A stretch of DNA of 64,000 nt from Chitinophaga oryzae (GCF_012516375.2 NZ_CP051204.2:930001-994000); one strand, 5' to 3'; positions 7,193 to 17,062 are shown, numbered from the stretch's first letter. Made by a program: numbers and translations. The notes: a model not told the origin generated them from the sequence alone.

Positions 7193-10100
7193 ATGCAACG
7201 AATGTCACGCAGAAACATACTGGCATGGATAGGGCTATCCATGCTTTATCTCCTGCCGCTGTTGGCGGCAGCGCAGGTGCCTACCACGCCCCTGATCAAT
7301 TCACACCTTACAGGGCGGGTGGTAGATGCGCGCACCCGTGAACCCTTACCGGGCGCGGTGGTCAACATCAAAGGCACTACCCACGGCGTTTCCACGGATG
7401 CAGAAGGACGCTTTGTCTTCGTCACCGGCCAAAAATTTCCTTACACCCTGATCATCAGTTATATCGGCTACCGCAAAACAGAAGTCACCGCTACCGGCGG
7501 CCATATTGAAATCCCGCTGGAAGCCATACAGAGCCAGCTGAACGACGTGGTGGTAGTGGGCTACGGCACCCAGAAAAAAAGTGACCTCACCGGCGCGATA
7601 GCCTCTGTCTCCGGACCTTTGCTCAAACAGCCGGTCAGCTCTTTCGACCAGGCATTGAAAGGCGCAGTGCCCGGCGTACAGGTAACGCAGACATCCGGAC
7701 AGCCCGGCGGCGGCGTCAGCATCCGCATCCGCGGCGGCAGCTCTATACAGGGCGGCAACGAACCGCTGTATGTGATTGACGGCTTCCCGATCTACAACAG
7801 CACCGCCAGCCCCGGTATCCTCACAGGTACGCCTGTCAACCCGCTGGCGGCCATTAATCCCGCTGACATCGAAAGTATCGATATCCTCAAAGACGCCTCC
7901 TCCACCGCTATCTATGGCTCCCGCGGCGCCAACGGCGTGGTGATCGTCACCACCCGCAAAGGCAAAGCGGAAAGGAACACGCTCCATTATGAAGGCTCTT
8001 ATGGCGTACAGTCGCTCCGTAAAAAAATTGACCTGCTGGACGCACATGATTTCGCCATCCTGCGTAATGAAGCACTGTATGACGCCAATCCCGCGAAAGG
8101 CCCCAACCAGTACCTGACACCGGGACAAATCAGCCAGCTGGGCAAAGGCACCGACTGGCAGGATGCCGTGTTCCGCACGGCGCCGGTACAGAACCACCAG
8201 TTGTCCATCAGCGGCGGCAACACCAAAACCCGCTACCTGCTTTCGGGCAACTACTTCGATCAGCAGGGCATCGTTAAACATACCGACTTCACGCGACTGG
8301 GCATACGGGCCAACGTAGATGCGCAGCCGTTAGACAGGCTGAAGGTCAGCGCCAGCCTTTCTGTTAATAAGTCAGACGCCAACGTGGCCCCTTCCGGGTT
8401 TATCACCTCCCTGCTGCTGATGCCGCCTACCGCCACTATCTATGAACCCAACGGCAGCTATACGCTGCGTAACCCTTTTGAAAACATTTTTGCCAACCCG
8501 GTGGCCACCATCAATGAACAACTGAATAAATCCACTACGAACCGGCTGTTGGGAACGGCTTTTGCAGAATACGGCATCCTCGATGGCCTTCATGTGAAAG
8601 TGCTGCTCGGCGCAGATGTCAACAATACCTCCGAAAAGAACTACATCCCCTCCACCATCTACGAAGGCATACAAACTAAAGGCAGCGCCGCCCGCGGTAC
8701 CTACAACGCCTACTCCTGGCTGAATGAAAATACGGTGACGTATACACGTAATATTGCAAAGCATACCTTTGATGTGCTCGCCGGGTTCACCCAGCAGGAA
8801 TTCAAAAGTGATATCGTCAGGGCCGGGGCGCAGAACTTTGTTACAGACGACCTTACCTACAACAGTTTACAAAGCGGGGCCACGCTGGTGCGCCCCTTTG
8901 CCGACGCCACCGAATGGGTGCTGCATTCCTACCTGGCACGCGTTAACTACAACTACAACAGCCGTTATTATTTTACGGCCAGCATCCGGGCAGATGGCTC
9001 GTCCCGTTTCGGTAAAGGCAACAAATGGGGATATTTCCCCTCTGCCGCCGCTTCCTGGCGCATCAGCAACGAACCGTTTTTTAAAGACGCTGCGAGGACC
9101 GTCAACGACCTGAAGCTACGCGCCAGCTTCGGCACTACCGGTAACCTCGAAATAGGCGAGTACCAGTCACTGGCTACCCTCTACAGCCTGAACTATCTCT
9201 TCGGTAAAAATATGGCCACCGGCTTCGCCCCTTCCCGCCTGGCCAACGACCAGCTGGGATGGGAAAAAACCTACCAGTACAATGCCGGCCTGGATGCGGC
9301 TTTCCTCAATAGCCGTTTGTTGTTTACCATAGACGCTTACTATAAAAAAACGACCAACCTGTTGCTGAATGTAGAAATACCGTGGACCTCCGGGCAAACG
9401 TCCTCGCTGCAGAACTTTGGCTCCGTGCTCAATAAAGGCATAGAGCTGAGCCTCAGCAGCAGGAACTTTACCGGCGCTTTCACCTGGAACACGGATTTTA
9501 ATTTCTCCTTTAACCGCAATGAAGTATTGAAAATCGGAAATGGCGCGAAGTCTTATATCAGCGGCAATTATATCATACAAGTAGGTAAACCGCTGGGCAG
9601 CTTCTACGGCACCGTGACAGACGGCATCCTGCAAACAGGGGAAGAAACGGCTAAAGGAAAATATACCGGCAACGCCACTCCCAAAGCAGGCGACCGGCTG
9701 TATAAAGACATCAGCGGGGACGGGATTTTTACTACCGCCAACGACCGTACGATCATCGGTAATGCGCAACCGGATTTTATACTCGGCCTTGGTAACAACT
9801 TCTCCTGGGAAGGATTTTCACTCTCTGTGTTGCTGCAGGGCTCCTACGGGAATAAAATCCTCAACTCCAACCGGCAGTCGCTGGAACTGTTTACCGGTCA
9901 GCAGAACGCTGCCGCTTCAGCCCTCGACCGCTGGACACCGTCCAATCCCAGTCAAACCATGCCACGCGCAAAACTGGACCCCGCCCCCGTGTTCTCCGAC
10001 CGGTTCATCGAAAATGGTTCTTTCCTGCGGGTGAAAAATGTCACGCTGGGATATTCCCTGCCCAAGTCGATCATCAGGAAAATATCGGCGGTCAATGTAT

Positions 10101-10249
10101 TTGTATCCGCTCAAAACCTGCTGACATGGACTTCCTACACCGGGTTTGATCCGGAAGTGACCTCGGGCAACAATGTCTCTCCCGGAACAGATCTGGGTAT
10201 TTATCCGGTCTCCCGGACGGTCAGTGCAGGCGTCCGCGTTACCCTGTAG
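7193..10249 (+). CDS. SusC/RagA-family TonB-dependent outer-membrane transporter
   Basis: A 1018-residue TonB-dependent receptor that imports oligosaccharides across the outer membrane together with the lipoprotein encoded next. The order is signal peptide (about 1-28), a CarboxypepD_reg-like beta domain (about 36-115), the SusC hallmark LNDVVVVGYGTQKKSDLTGA (about 115-135), a plug with YVIDGFPIYN and DASSTAIYGSRGANGVV (about 190-245), and a 22-strand barrel. No N-terminal STN domain is present, so direct signalling to an anti-sigma factor is not expected. It is first in a tightly spaced operon with SusD and two sulfatases. Confidence 0.96.
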   Translation: MQRMSRRNILAWIGLSMLYLLPLLAAAQVPTTPLINSHLTGRVVDARTREPLPGAVVNIKGTTHGVSTDAEGRFVFVTGQKFPYTLIISYIGYRKTEVTATGGHIEIPLEAIQSQLNDVVVVGYGTQKKSDLTGAIASVSGPLLKQPVSSFDQALKGAVPGVQVTQTSGQPGGGVSIRIRGGSSIQGGNEPLYVIDGFPIYNSTASPGILTGTPVNPLAAINPADIESIDILKDASSTAIYGSRGANGVVIVTTRKGKAERNTLHYEGSYGVQSLRKKIDLLDAHDFAILRNEALYDANPAKGPNQYLTPGQISQLGKGTDWQDAVFRTAPVQNHQLSISGGNTKTRYLLSGNYFDQQGIVKHTDFTRLGIRANVDAQPLDRLKVSASLSVNKSDANVAPSGFITSLLLMPPTATIYEPNGSYTLRNPFENIFANPVATINEQLNKSTTNRLLGTAFAEYGILDGLHVKVLLGADVNNTSEKNYIPSTIYEGIQTKGSAARGTYNAYSWLNENTVTYTRNIAKHTFDVLAGFTQQEFKSDIVRAGAQNFVTDDLTYNSLQSGATLVRPFADATEWVLHSYLARVNYNYNSRYYFTASIRADGSSRFGKGNKWGYFPSAAASWRISNEPFFKDAARTVNDLKLRASFGTTGNLEIGEYQSLATLYSLNYLFGKNMATGFAPSRLANDQLGWEKTYQYNAGLDAAFLNSRLLFTIDAYYKKTTNLLLNVEIPWTSGQTSSLQNFGSVLNKGIELSLSSRNFTGAFTWNTDFNFSFNRNEVLKIGNGAKSYISGNYIIQVGKPLGSFYGTVTDGILQTGEETAKGKYTGNATPKAGDRLYKDISGDGIFTTANDRTIIGNAQPDFILGLGNNFSWEGFSLSVLLQGSYGNKILNSNRQSLELFTGQQNAAASALDRWTPSNPSQTMPRAKLDPAPVFSDRFIENGSFLRVKNVTLGYSLPKSIIRKISAVNVFVSAQNLLTWTSYTGFDPEVTSGNNVSPGTDLGIYPVSRTVSAGVRVTL

Positions 10250-10279
10250 TCGTTAATCATCTCCCAAAAAAATGAACGT

Positions 10280-11752
10280 ATGAAAAAAGCCTTTTTACGA
10301 TATAGTGTGTTACTGTTTTTGTCAGCAGCTTCCTGCTCCAAGCTGGATGAACATCCGGAATCAGTACTGATCACCGATAACTTCTATCAGAATGAAGCAC
10401 AGGCTAACTCCGCTGTGACAGCGGCTTACCGGAAACTGTACGAAACCGGCCAGTCGCTGTATAACAGCCTCTTTCAGATCGGTGTGGAAATGGCCACCGA
10501 CGATTACGAAGCTGGTCCAAGGGCCCGCAATGCGCATGTAAGAGCCATTTCAGGGCTTACGCACGATGCCTCCAACGACAGGATGGAACAGTTATGGAAA
10601 CAGAGCTACGATGCCATTAATGTTTCCAACATCGCTATCGACCGGATCGCGCTGATTAAAAAAGAGAACATCTCCGAAGCTGCGCGCGCCCGGCTGATCA
10701 ATGAAGCGAAGTTTCTGCGGGCATTGCATTACTTCAACCTGGTAAGGTGGTTTGGAGCCGTACCGCTGATATTACACGAACCGGCCTCACTGTCACCCGA
10801 AGCGCTGTACGTAGAAAAGGCGCCGGAGGCAGACGTGTATGCGCAGATCATCAGCGATCTCACAGCGGCGGAGAGCCTGCCTGCTCCGGGCGAATACGGC
10901 GCCAACGACATCGGCAGGGCCACCGCCGGCGCCGCCAAAAGCCTGCTGTCGAAAGTATACCTCACCCGGCAAGACTGGGCCAAGGCGGCCGTTAAAAGCA
11001 AGGAGGTGATTGACAGCCACTGGTATGGCTTGTTTGAGAACTTTGCGGATGTGTTCAACGTGGCGAAGAAAAATGGTATCGAACATATCTTTTCTGCACA
11101 GTTCCTGGGCAACGCCGGTTATCAGGGCAATAGCCTCGCCAGCCGCTCCGCACCGAATGAGGTGCCCGGTATCAACGGTGATTACGCCGACGCGCTGCAC
11201 AAACAGGGAGGGCTATACGAAAGTTTTGCGGAAGGCGACGCCCGCAAAGCCGTCACCTTTGTGACGCAGATGGTGAGCCCTGCCGACGGAAAGCTGTACA
11301 TCTTTGACCCCCACTTCAATAAATACTATGATCCCGCTGTGGTGGGCAATCCGGGGGAATCTTCCAAAAACCTCCCTATCATCCGTTATGCGGAAGTATT
11401 GCTCATCTATGCGGAAGCGCTGAATGAACTGAATGGTCCCGTGGCGGAAGCTTACCAGGCGATTGACGCTGTGCGGCAGCGTTCGGGCGTAGCGCGCCTG
11501 CAGGACGTGGCCCCGGCTTTAAGTACCGGCAACTTCCGCGATACGGTGTTCCAGGAGAGACGTAAAGAGCTGGTGTATGAATACCAGCGATGGTTTGACC
11601 TGGTACGGCGCGGGCCGGACTACTACGTCAAAGTGCTGAAGGCCGCCGGTAAAACCCAGGCCGCGCCGCGGCATATCCATTTTCCAACGCCCCAGCGGGA
11701 GCTGAACCTCAATCCTAAACTGAAACAAGACCCGCTGTGGGTCAACTATTGA
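10280..11752 (+). CDS. SusD/RagB-family glycan-binding lipoprotein
   Basis: A 490-residue surface lipoprotein with signal peptide and lipobox Cys19 (SAASC). It belongs to the SusD family, whose tetratricopeptide-like helices cap the SusC channel and bind glycan. Family features seen are the N-terminal TAAYRKLYETG helix, AKFLRALHYFNLVRWFG (about 147-163) and the C-terminal RRKELVYEYQRWFDLVRRG (about 420-438). Only 30 bases separate it from the SusC gene and 19 from the first sulfatase, so all four genes are probably one transcript. The bound substrate is unknown, though the sulfatases point to a sulfated glycan. Confidence 0.96.
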   Translation: MKKAFLRYSVLLFLSAASCSKLDEHPESVLITDNFYQNEAQANSAVTAAYRKLYETGQSLYNSLFQIGVEMATDDYEAGPRARNAHVRAISGLTHDASNDRMEQLWKQSYDAINVSNIAIDRIALIKKENISEAARARLINEAKFLRALHYFNLVRWFGAVPLILHEPASLSPEALYVEKAPEADVYAQIISDLTAAESLPAPGEYGANDIGRATAGAAKSLLSKVYLTRQDWAKAAVKSKEVIDSHWYGLFENFADVFNVAKKNGIEHIFSAQFLGNAGYQGNSLASRSAPNEVPGINGDYADALHKQGGLYESFAEGDARKAVTFVTQMVSPADGKLYIFDPHFNKYYDPAVVGNPGESSKNLPIIRYAEVLLIYAEALNELNGPVAEAYQAIDAVRQRSGVARLQDVAPALSTGNFRDTVFQERRKELVYEYQRWFDLVRRGPDYYVKVLKAAGKTQAAPRHIHFPTPQRELNLNPKLKQDPLWVNY

Positions 11753-11771
11753 TACCGCTTTTAAAGTATGT

Positions 11772-13409
11772 ATGATGAAGAAAATGCTCACCACCCTTGC
11801 TTTGCTCGGCTGCTTCAGCTGGAGCATGGCACAGCAGAAACAGCCACCCAACATCATCCTCATCATGGTAGATGATATGGGGTACTCCGACATTGCGCCC
11901 TATGGCGGAGAAATACAAACGCCCAACCTGTCGCGGCTGGCGGCCGAAGGCCTGCGGTTACAGGAGTTTTACAACAACTCCATCTGTGCGCCTACCCGTG
12001 CCTCCCTGCTGACGGGCCAGTCCAACCATAAAGCCGGCATTGGCTTTTTTAATGTCAACCTGGGACTACCGGCTTACCAGGGATACCTGAACCGCGAATC
12101 CCTCACACTGGCGGAAGTGCTGAAACAAGCCGGCTACAGCACGCTGATGTCCGGCAAATGGCATGTTGGCGACGACAGTATCTACTGGCCCAACCAGCGC
12201 GGATTTGATCGTTTCTTTGGTTTCATCGGCGGCGCCAGCAACTATTTTGATATCGGCAGTTATTCCGATAAAGTACCACCGGTGCCGCTGGTAGAAAACA
12301 ACCGGCGCTTTAACCTCGAACCAGGACATTACCTGACAGACGAAATTGCCGGTCATGCGGTGAAATTCCTCGACGAACAAAGTCATACCAACAAACCTTT
12401 TTTCCTGTACGTCGCATACAATGCGCCACACTGGCCCTTGCAGGCGCTCCCGGAAGATATCGCCAAATACAAAGGCCGTTACGCGATTGGCTGGGATTCC
12501 TTGCGCAACGAGCGGATCGCCCGGCAAAAGAAGCTGGGGCTGATCAAAGCAGATGCAACGATTGCGCCTGATCCGGAGGTGCCGTTATGGGAAGGACTTA
12601 CCTACGATGAAAAGAAACTGTGGGAGAAAAAAATGGAAGTGTATGCCGCCATGATAGACCGTATGGACCAGGGTATTGGCAAAATACTCGATAAACTGAA
12701 AGCGCTGAAGAAAGATGATAATACGCTCATCGTGTTTATCTCCGACAATGGTGCTCAGGGTGGTTTTATACCTGCCGGAAGAAAAAGACAACGTAACTCC
12801 GGCCCTGTCGGGACTGCCGGTTCATATGATTACCAGGAGCAAAGCTGGGCGCATGTGTCTAATGCTCCTTTCCGGTCATACAAAGCCAGCGCCTATGAAG
12901 GTGGTATCAGTTCTCCGCTGATCGCCTGGTTCCCCGCCAAAATCAAAGGTGGCGGTATTGCCCGTGGCACTGCCCATCTGATAGACCTGGCCCCTACTTT
13001 TTATGAAGTGGCAGGCGCGGCTTATCCCGCCAGTTATCAGCATGTTACCACCAATCCCTTACAGGGAGAGAGCCTTGCGCCTTTATTTTTCTCCCTCCGG
13101 GAGATAGACAGAGCCACGCCTTTGTTCTGGGAGCGGGCGGGCAACCGGGCCGTGCGCAAAGGTAAATGGAAACTGATATCTTCTTATCCCTCCAAACAAT
13201 GGGAGCTGTACGACATAGACCGTGATCGTGGTGAAACCACCGACCTCGCCGCGCAACAGCCGCAGGTAGTGAAAGAGCTGTCAGCCGCTTACGACGTGTG
13301 GGCCAGAGACAACAATGTGGTGGATTATGACAGGATCAAACCCGTTGGTCCTGCAGGATTTGCTGGTCCGACAGGAGGGGGTGCATCGCCGGCAGGCAGG
13401 AAACAATAA
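11772..13409 (+). CDS. Family S1 sulfatase (arylsulfatase-like), copy 1
   Basis: A 545-residue exported sulfatase. Signal peptide 1-21; metal-binding Asp34 and Asp35 in IMVDDMGYSD; the C-x-P-x-R motif CAPTRASLLTG with Cys72 as the residue converted to formylglycine; later motifs SGKWHVG, FLYVAYNAPHWP and FISDNGAQ complete the active site. It should hydrolyse sulfate esters, probably from a glycan in the periplasm. Maturation needs a formylglycine-forming enzyme or anaerobic maturase, which is not in this window. The C-terminal tail is Gly/Pro-rich (GFAGPTGGGASPAG) and absent from its neighbour. A start three bases downstream (MKKML) is equally possible. Confidence 0.95.
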   Translation: MMKKMLTTLALLGCFSWSMAQQKQPPNIILIMVDDMGYSDIAPYGGEIQTPNLSRLAAEGLRLQEFYNNSICAPTRASLLTGQSNHKAGIGFFNVNLGLPAYQGYLNRESLTLAEVLKQAGYSTLMSGKWHVGDDSIYWPNQRGFDRFFGFIGGASNYFDIGSYSDKVPPVPLVENNRRFNLEPGHYLTDEIAGHAVKFLDEQSHTNKPFFLYVAYNAPHWPLQALPEDIAKYKGRYAIGWDSLRNERIARQKKLGLIKADATIAPDPEVPLWEGLTYDEKKLWEKKMEVYAAMIDRMDQGIGKILDKLKALKKDDNTLIVFISDNGAQGGFIPAGRKRQRNSGPVGTAGSYDYQEQSWAHVSNAPFRSYKASAYEGGISSPLIAWFPAKIKGGGIARGTAHLIDLAPTFYEVAGAAYPASYQHVTTNPLQGESLAPLFFSLREIDRATPLFWERAGNRAVRKGKWKLISSYPSKQWELYDIDRDRGETTDLAAQQPQVVKELSAAYDVWARDNNVVDYDRIKPVGPAGFAGPTGGGASPAGRKQ

Positions 13410-13433
13410 GGTCATCATCTAAAAAAAACAAAC

Positions 13434-15041
13434 ATGAAAAAAATAGGGATAGCACTGGCGGCCATCATACAGGTGGCCGTTGCGGGCAATATACACGCAC
13501 AACAAAAAAAGCCCAACATCATCCTCATTATGGTAGATGATATGGGCTACTCCGATCTGGGCGCTTATGGGTCGGAGATCCACACGCCCAACCTGGACCG
13601 TCTTGCCAAAGAAGGCCTGCGGCTGAAGGAGTTTTACAACAACTCTATCTGTGCACCTACACGCGCTTCGCTGATGACGGGGCAGTACCAGCATAAAGCG
13701 GGTGTCGGTTATTTCGATGTCAACCTCGGGTTGCCCGCGTATCAGGGGTTTCTTAATAAAGAATCCCTCACGCTGGCGGAAGTGCTGAAAACAGCAGGTT
13801 ACAGTACGCTGATGTCCGGCAAATGGCATGTAGGAAATGACAGCCTCGCATGGCCTAACCAGCGTGGTTTTGAGCGGTACTACGGCGTGATCGGCGGCGG
13901 CGCAGATTATTTTGACGCCAAACCGATGCCGCTGTTTGGAACGGAGTACCCGGTCGTGTTGGTAGAAAACAACCAGCGGTTGCATCCGGCGGACAACAGT
14001 TATTATTTCACCGACGAGATTGCAGCGCATGCCGTGAAATACCTCGACGAACAAAATAAAAGCAATAAACCTTTTTTCCTGTATCTCGCTTTTAACGCGC
14101 CCCACTGGCCGCTGCAGGCGCTTCCGGAAGATATCGCCAAATACAAAGGGCGCTATGATATCGGCTGGGATTCGTTACGTAGCGAACGGCTGGCGCGGCA
14201 GCGGCAGCTGGGGCTGTTGGACCCGAAACAGACGATCGCTGCGCGGGATGCGGACGTTCCCGAATGGAACAGCCTTACCTACGATGAAAAGGAACTGTGG
14301 AAAGCGAAGATGGAAGTGTATGCCGCTATGGTAGACCGTATGGACCAGGGCGTGGGCAAGGTGCTGGATAAGCTGAAAGCGTTAAAAAAAGAAGACAACA
14401 CCCTGGTCGTTTTCATTTCGGACAACGGTGCGCCGGCGGAAGACGTGGCGCACTGGGGCGGGAAGCGTGCCGCGCGAAACACAGGCCCGGTAGGTACTGC
14501 CGGTTCTTTTGAGTCGCAGGGTAAAAACTGGTCGTATGTGTCTAATACACCTTTCCGCGCGTTTAAAAACTTCATGTATGAAGGGGGGATCAGTTCCCCA
14601 CTGATCGCCTGGTACCCGGCCAGAATCAAAGCTGGAAGCATTGCACGGGGCACTGCGCACCTGATTGACCTGGCGCCTACTTTCTATGAGCTGGCCGGAG
14701 CACGGTATCCGCAGCAGTACAAAGGCGTACATCCGAACCCGTTACCCGGCCGGAGCCTGACAGGGCTTTTCTTTCATGGAGAAGAGCTGCGTCGCGACGA
14801 GCCGGTGTTCTGGGAGAGGGCCGGTAACCGCGCGGTTCGCAAAGGCAAGTGGAAGCTGGTGTCTATCTATCCGCAGTACCGGTGGGAGTTGTACAACATA
14901 GAAGAAGACCGGGGAGAAACCACCGATGTGGCCGCGAAAAATCCGCAGCTGGTCAACGAGTTGTCGGCTGCTTATTTTGAATGGGCCAAACGCACCGGTG
15001 TGGCAGACTACGAACAAATCAAGCCAAAGGGGCGGCTATAG
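13434..15041 (+). CDS. Family S1 sulfatase (arylsulfatase-like), copy 2
   Basis: A 535-residue paralogue of the preceding gene. Long blocks are nearly identical around the active site (FYNNSICAPTRAS, LTLAEVLK, FNAPHWPLQALPEDIAKYKG), so the two arose by tandem duplication. Signal peptide 1-22, metal Asp35 and Asp36, and modified Cys73 are present. Differences concentrate in the segment after the SDNGA motif and in the substrate-pocket loop near FDAKPMPLFG, suggesting a different sulfate position or sugar. It begins 24 bases after copy 1. Its last 23 bases overlap the end of the convergent AraC gene. Confidence 0.95.
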   Translation: MKKIGIALAAIIQVAVAGNIHAQQKKPNIILIMVDDMGYSDLGAYGSEIHTPNLDRLAKEGLRLKEFYNNSICAPTRASLMTGQYQHKAGVGYFDVNLGLPAYQGFLNKESLTLAEVLKTAGYSTLMSGKWHVGNDSLAWPNQRGFERYYGVIGGGADYFDAKPMPLFGTEYPVVLVENNQRLHPADNSYYFTDEIAAHAVKYLDEQNKSNKPFFLYLAFNAPHWPLQALPEDIAKYKGRYDIGWDSLRSERLARQRQLGLLDPKQTIAARDADVPEWNSLTYDEKELWKAKMEVYAAMVDRMDQGVGKVLDKLKALKKEDNTLVVFISDNGAPAEDVAHWGGKRAARNTGPVGTAGSFESQGKNWSYVSNTPFRAFKNFMYEGGISSPLIAWYPARIKAGSIARGTAHLIDLAPTFYELAGARYPQQYKGVHPNPLPGRSLTGLFFHGEELRRDEPVFWERAGNRAVRKGKWKLVSIYPQYRWELYNIEEDRGETTDVAAKNPQLVNELSAAYFEWAKRTGVADYEQIKPKGRL

Positions 15042-15873
15042 CGCTTTTTCGGATAGCTGACATCCCTTTGTTATAAAAGCGTTTCATCATTTTGTTGAGA
15101 TGACTGCTGTCGGTGAAGCCGAGGTCGTATGCTATTTCCTTAAACGGGATATCGGTATACAGGGCCTTGGCTTCCGCCAGTTTCAGCTTGGACCGTAAAA
15201 TGAACTCCTGGTAGGTTTCATGCGCATTACGTTTGAAGTATTCGCTGAAGTAGGTCGTTGATATATGAAATTTTTCCGCTAGATATTGCGGGGAGACCAT
15301 CTCGTCATCCAGCAGGTGATAATGGATGTGCAGCAGGATATCCGCAAATTTTTTCTCTTCGTATAATGCTTGCGGTGACATCACCGACGCCACGTTGCGG
15401 GCAATCAGCTCCAGTACGGTAACCATAGAGCTCTGCATAATGCGGCGGGTGTGCGGGTCGTTCCGTTCCGTTTCTGTCATCAGCAAATGCAGCAGGTGAA
15501 CGAGGTGGCGTTTGTCCGTCGGGTCGCTGACCAGTTCCCCCGGCAGCCGGTTGTAGTTGCCGATGATGAAATTGAGCCGGCAGAACCACTTGCCGAAGTC
15601 GATCACACAGTCTTCATCACTGGAGAAATAAGTGGCGGTAAAACGGATGAACAGAAAAGTAGTTTTCTCCGTGATCGTATATGTATGGCAGTCCGAAGCC
15701 GGCAGCAGGAAGACGCTGCCTTGTCCGTAGGGTATCTGGTTGTAGTTGACGCACTGTTCCCCTTTCCCTTCGATGATATATACCAGTTCGAAAAAGTTGT
15801 TCCGGCGGTTTCTTTTCTCCCAGTGGTCCAGTGTTTCTATGCTGACGCTAAAAGGCGCATGTGCTTTTTCCAT
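15019..15873 (-). CDS. AraC-family transcriptional regulator
   Basis: A 284-residue regulator with a cupin-like ligand-binding N-terminus (about 1-120, with YIIEGKGEQ and GSVFLLPASDCHTY) and a C-terminal double helix-turn-helix (about 180-275), including YLAEKFHISTTYFSEYFKR and IAYDLGFTDSSHLNKMMKRF. The first helix-turn-helix uses the usual AraC spacing. It faces the sulfatase operon tail to tail, sharing 23 bases with it, and is divergent from the oxidoreductase gene. Either the utilization locus or the oxidoreductase could be its target. The fold is clear; the ligand is unknown. Confidence 0.93.
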   Translation of the reverse strand: MEKAHAPFSVSIETLDHWEKRNRRNNFFELVYIIEGKGEQCVNYNQIPYGQGSVFLLPASDCHTYTITEKTTFLFIRFTATYFSSDEDCVIDFGKWFCRLNFIIGNYNRLPGELVSDPTDKRHLVHLLHLLMTETERNDPHTRRIMQSSMVTVLELIARNVASVMSPQALYEEKKFADILLHIHYHLLDDEMVSPQYLAEKFHISTTYFSEYFKRNAHETYQEFILRSKLKLAEAKALYTDIPFKEIAYDLGFTDSSHLNKMMKRFYNKGMSAIRKSAIAAPLA

Positions 15874-15972
15874 ACCGCTAATTTACGGATTTGGGAGTTG
15901 TCCCGCCGGGGGTATCCCATCTCGTTACCGGTGTTACCTTTTTGTTTACCGCTGTGCCGGCGGTAGCCCGGC

Positions 15973-15980
15973 TACCTTTG
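15973..15980 (+). promoter_or_regulatory. -7 promoter box of the oxidoreductase gene
   Basis: TACCTTTG fits TAnnTTTG and lies 22 bases before the start codon. A -33 TTTG at the usual spacing is not seen, which fits activation by the divergent AraC regulator. Confidence 0.5.
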
Positions 15981-16002
15981 CGGGTATTAAAAATACCGCA
16001 AG

Positions 16003-16992
16003 ATGAAAGCTATAGTATTAGAAAAACTCGACCCTGCCGCTCCGTTGGCGGTTACCGAAACTGCCATTCCCGATATTGCCGCCGATGAAGTGCTGGTGAA
16101 GACCCATGCGCTGGCTATCAACCCGGTGGATATAAAAACGCTGGAAGATTATACCATTGTGCGTGACGGCGAAACGATACGCGGCAGCGCTGCCGGCGTA
16201 CTGGACGGCGTTTCGCCCATTATCCTGGGATGGGATATTGCCGGTGTGGTGACTGCCGTGGGCAGCGATGTCACCAAGTTTAAAGCCGGTGATGCCGTTT
16301 TCGGGATGGTACGTTTCCCTGGTCATGGTAAGGCCTATGCCGAATATGTGGCTGCGCCGGCCGCCCACCTGGCGGCGAAGCCCGCGCATGTCAGCTTCGA
16401 AGCAGCCGCCGGCGCCACGCTGGCGGCCGTTACCGCCTGGCAGTGCCTCACGCGGCATTACAGCGTAAAAGCGGGCGACCGTGTCCTGATCACCGCGCCT
16501 ACCGGCGGCGTAGGGCATTATGCCGTGCAGATGGCAAAGCACCTGGGCGCTTATGTTATTGCGCTGACCAGCACGGGCAACGTGGCGCTGGCTGCTGAGC
16601 TGGGCGCCGACGAGGTATTGGACTATGCCTCCTTCGACGCAGCCACCGCAGCGCCCCTGCAGCTGGACTTTATCCTGGATGCCGGCGGCCGCAATGACGC
16701 CACCTGGTTTGCCCGTCACCTGAAGCCCGGTGCGCCGCTGTTTTACCTGCCTTCCGGTCTGACTAAAGTGCAGCAGCAGCGCTATGCAGCGCAGGGACTC
16801 AATGCCGCCTTTAAAATGGTGACCAGTGAAGAAAGCGCTATCGAAGACATCGCGCGGCTGTTGCACGATGGCAGCATCGTTACTAAAATAGCCGGCGTGT
16901 TCCCGTTCTCCGGGATGAAAGCAGCCTTCGCTGCACAGCACAAAGGGACCGCGCAGGGGAAAATCATTATCCGGATGCCGGTGTCCGCATAA
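16003..16992 (+). CDS. Zinc-independent quinone oxidoreductase-like MDR protein
   Basis: A 329-residue medium-chain dehydrogenase/reductase. The GroES-like N-terminal domain (about 1-125) shows NPVDIKTLEDY and GWDIAGVVTAVGSDVTKFKAGDAVFGM. The NAD(P)-binding Rossmann domain shows VLITAPTGGVGHYAVQMAKHLGAYVIA (about 160-186). The zinc ligands of alcohol dehydrogenases are missing, which points to the NADPH:quinone reductase / zeta-crystallin branch. It likely reduces quinones or reactive enones in the cytoplasm. The divergent AraC gene is the probable regulator, and a strong terminator follows. Confidence 0.9.
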   Translation: MKAIVLEKLDPAAPLAVTETAIPDIAADEVLVKTHALAINPVDIKTLEDYTIVRDGETIRGSAAGVLDGVSPIILGWDIAGVVTAVGSDVTKFKAGDAVFGMVRFPGHGKAYAEYVAAPAAHLAAKPAHVSFEAAAGATLAAVTAWQCLTRHYSVKAGDRVLITAPTGGVGHYAVQMAKHLGAYVIALTSTGNVALAAELGADEVLDYASFDAATAAPLQLDFILDAGGRNDATWFARHLKPGAPLFYLPSGLTKVQQQRYAAQGLNAAFKMVTSEESAIEDIARLLHDGSIVTKIAGVFPFSGMKAAFAAQHKGTAQGKIIIRMPVSA

Positions 16993-16997
16993 AAAAT

Positions 16998-17038
16998 ATT
17001 CGCTGAAGATGCCCTGCTGACGGGTGTCTTCAGCGAAT
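16998..17038 (+). terminator. Terminator after the oxidoreductase gene
   Basis: A perfect 12-bp stem (ATTCGCTGAAGA, 16998-17009, with TCTTCAGCGAAT, 17027-17038) carries an inner CCC/GGG pair and a TTTTT run shortly after. It overlaps the region just upstream of the tRNA-Pro promoter. Confidence 0.8.
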
Positions 17039-17062
17039 GATCAGATTTTTGCCTGAAAAATG

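Noticed and set aside
7346..8281. 311-codon open frame antisense to the first SusC gene
   Set aside because: Shadow of a GC-rich coding region; the translation is low-complexity and has no family.
11772..15041. Frameshifted single sulfatase split in two
   Set aside because: Both genes carry their own signal peptide, metal residues and CxPxR motif, so they are complete paralogues.
16018..16941. 307-codon open frame antisense to the quinone oxidoreductase gene
   Set aside because: Shadow frame; the sense strand has full MDR motifs.
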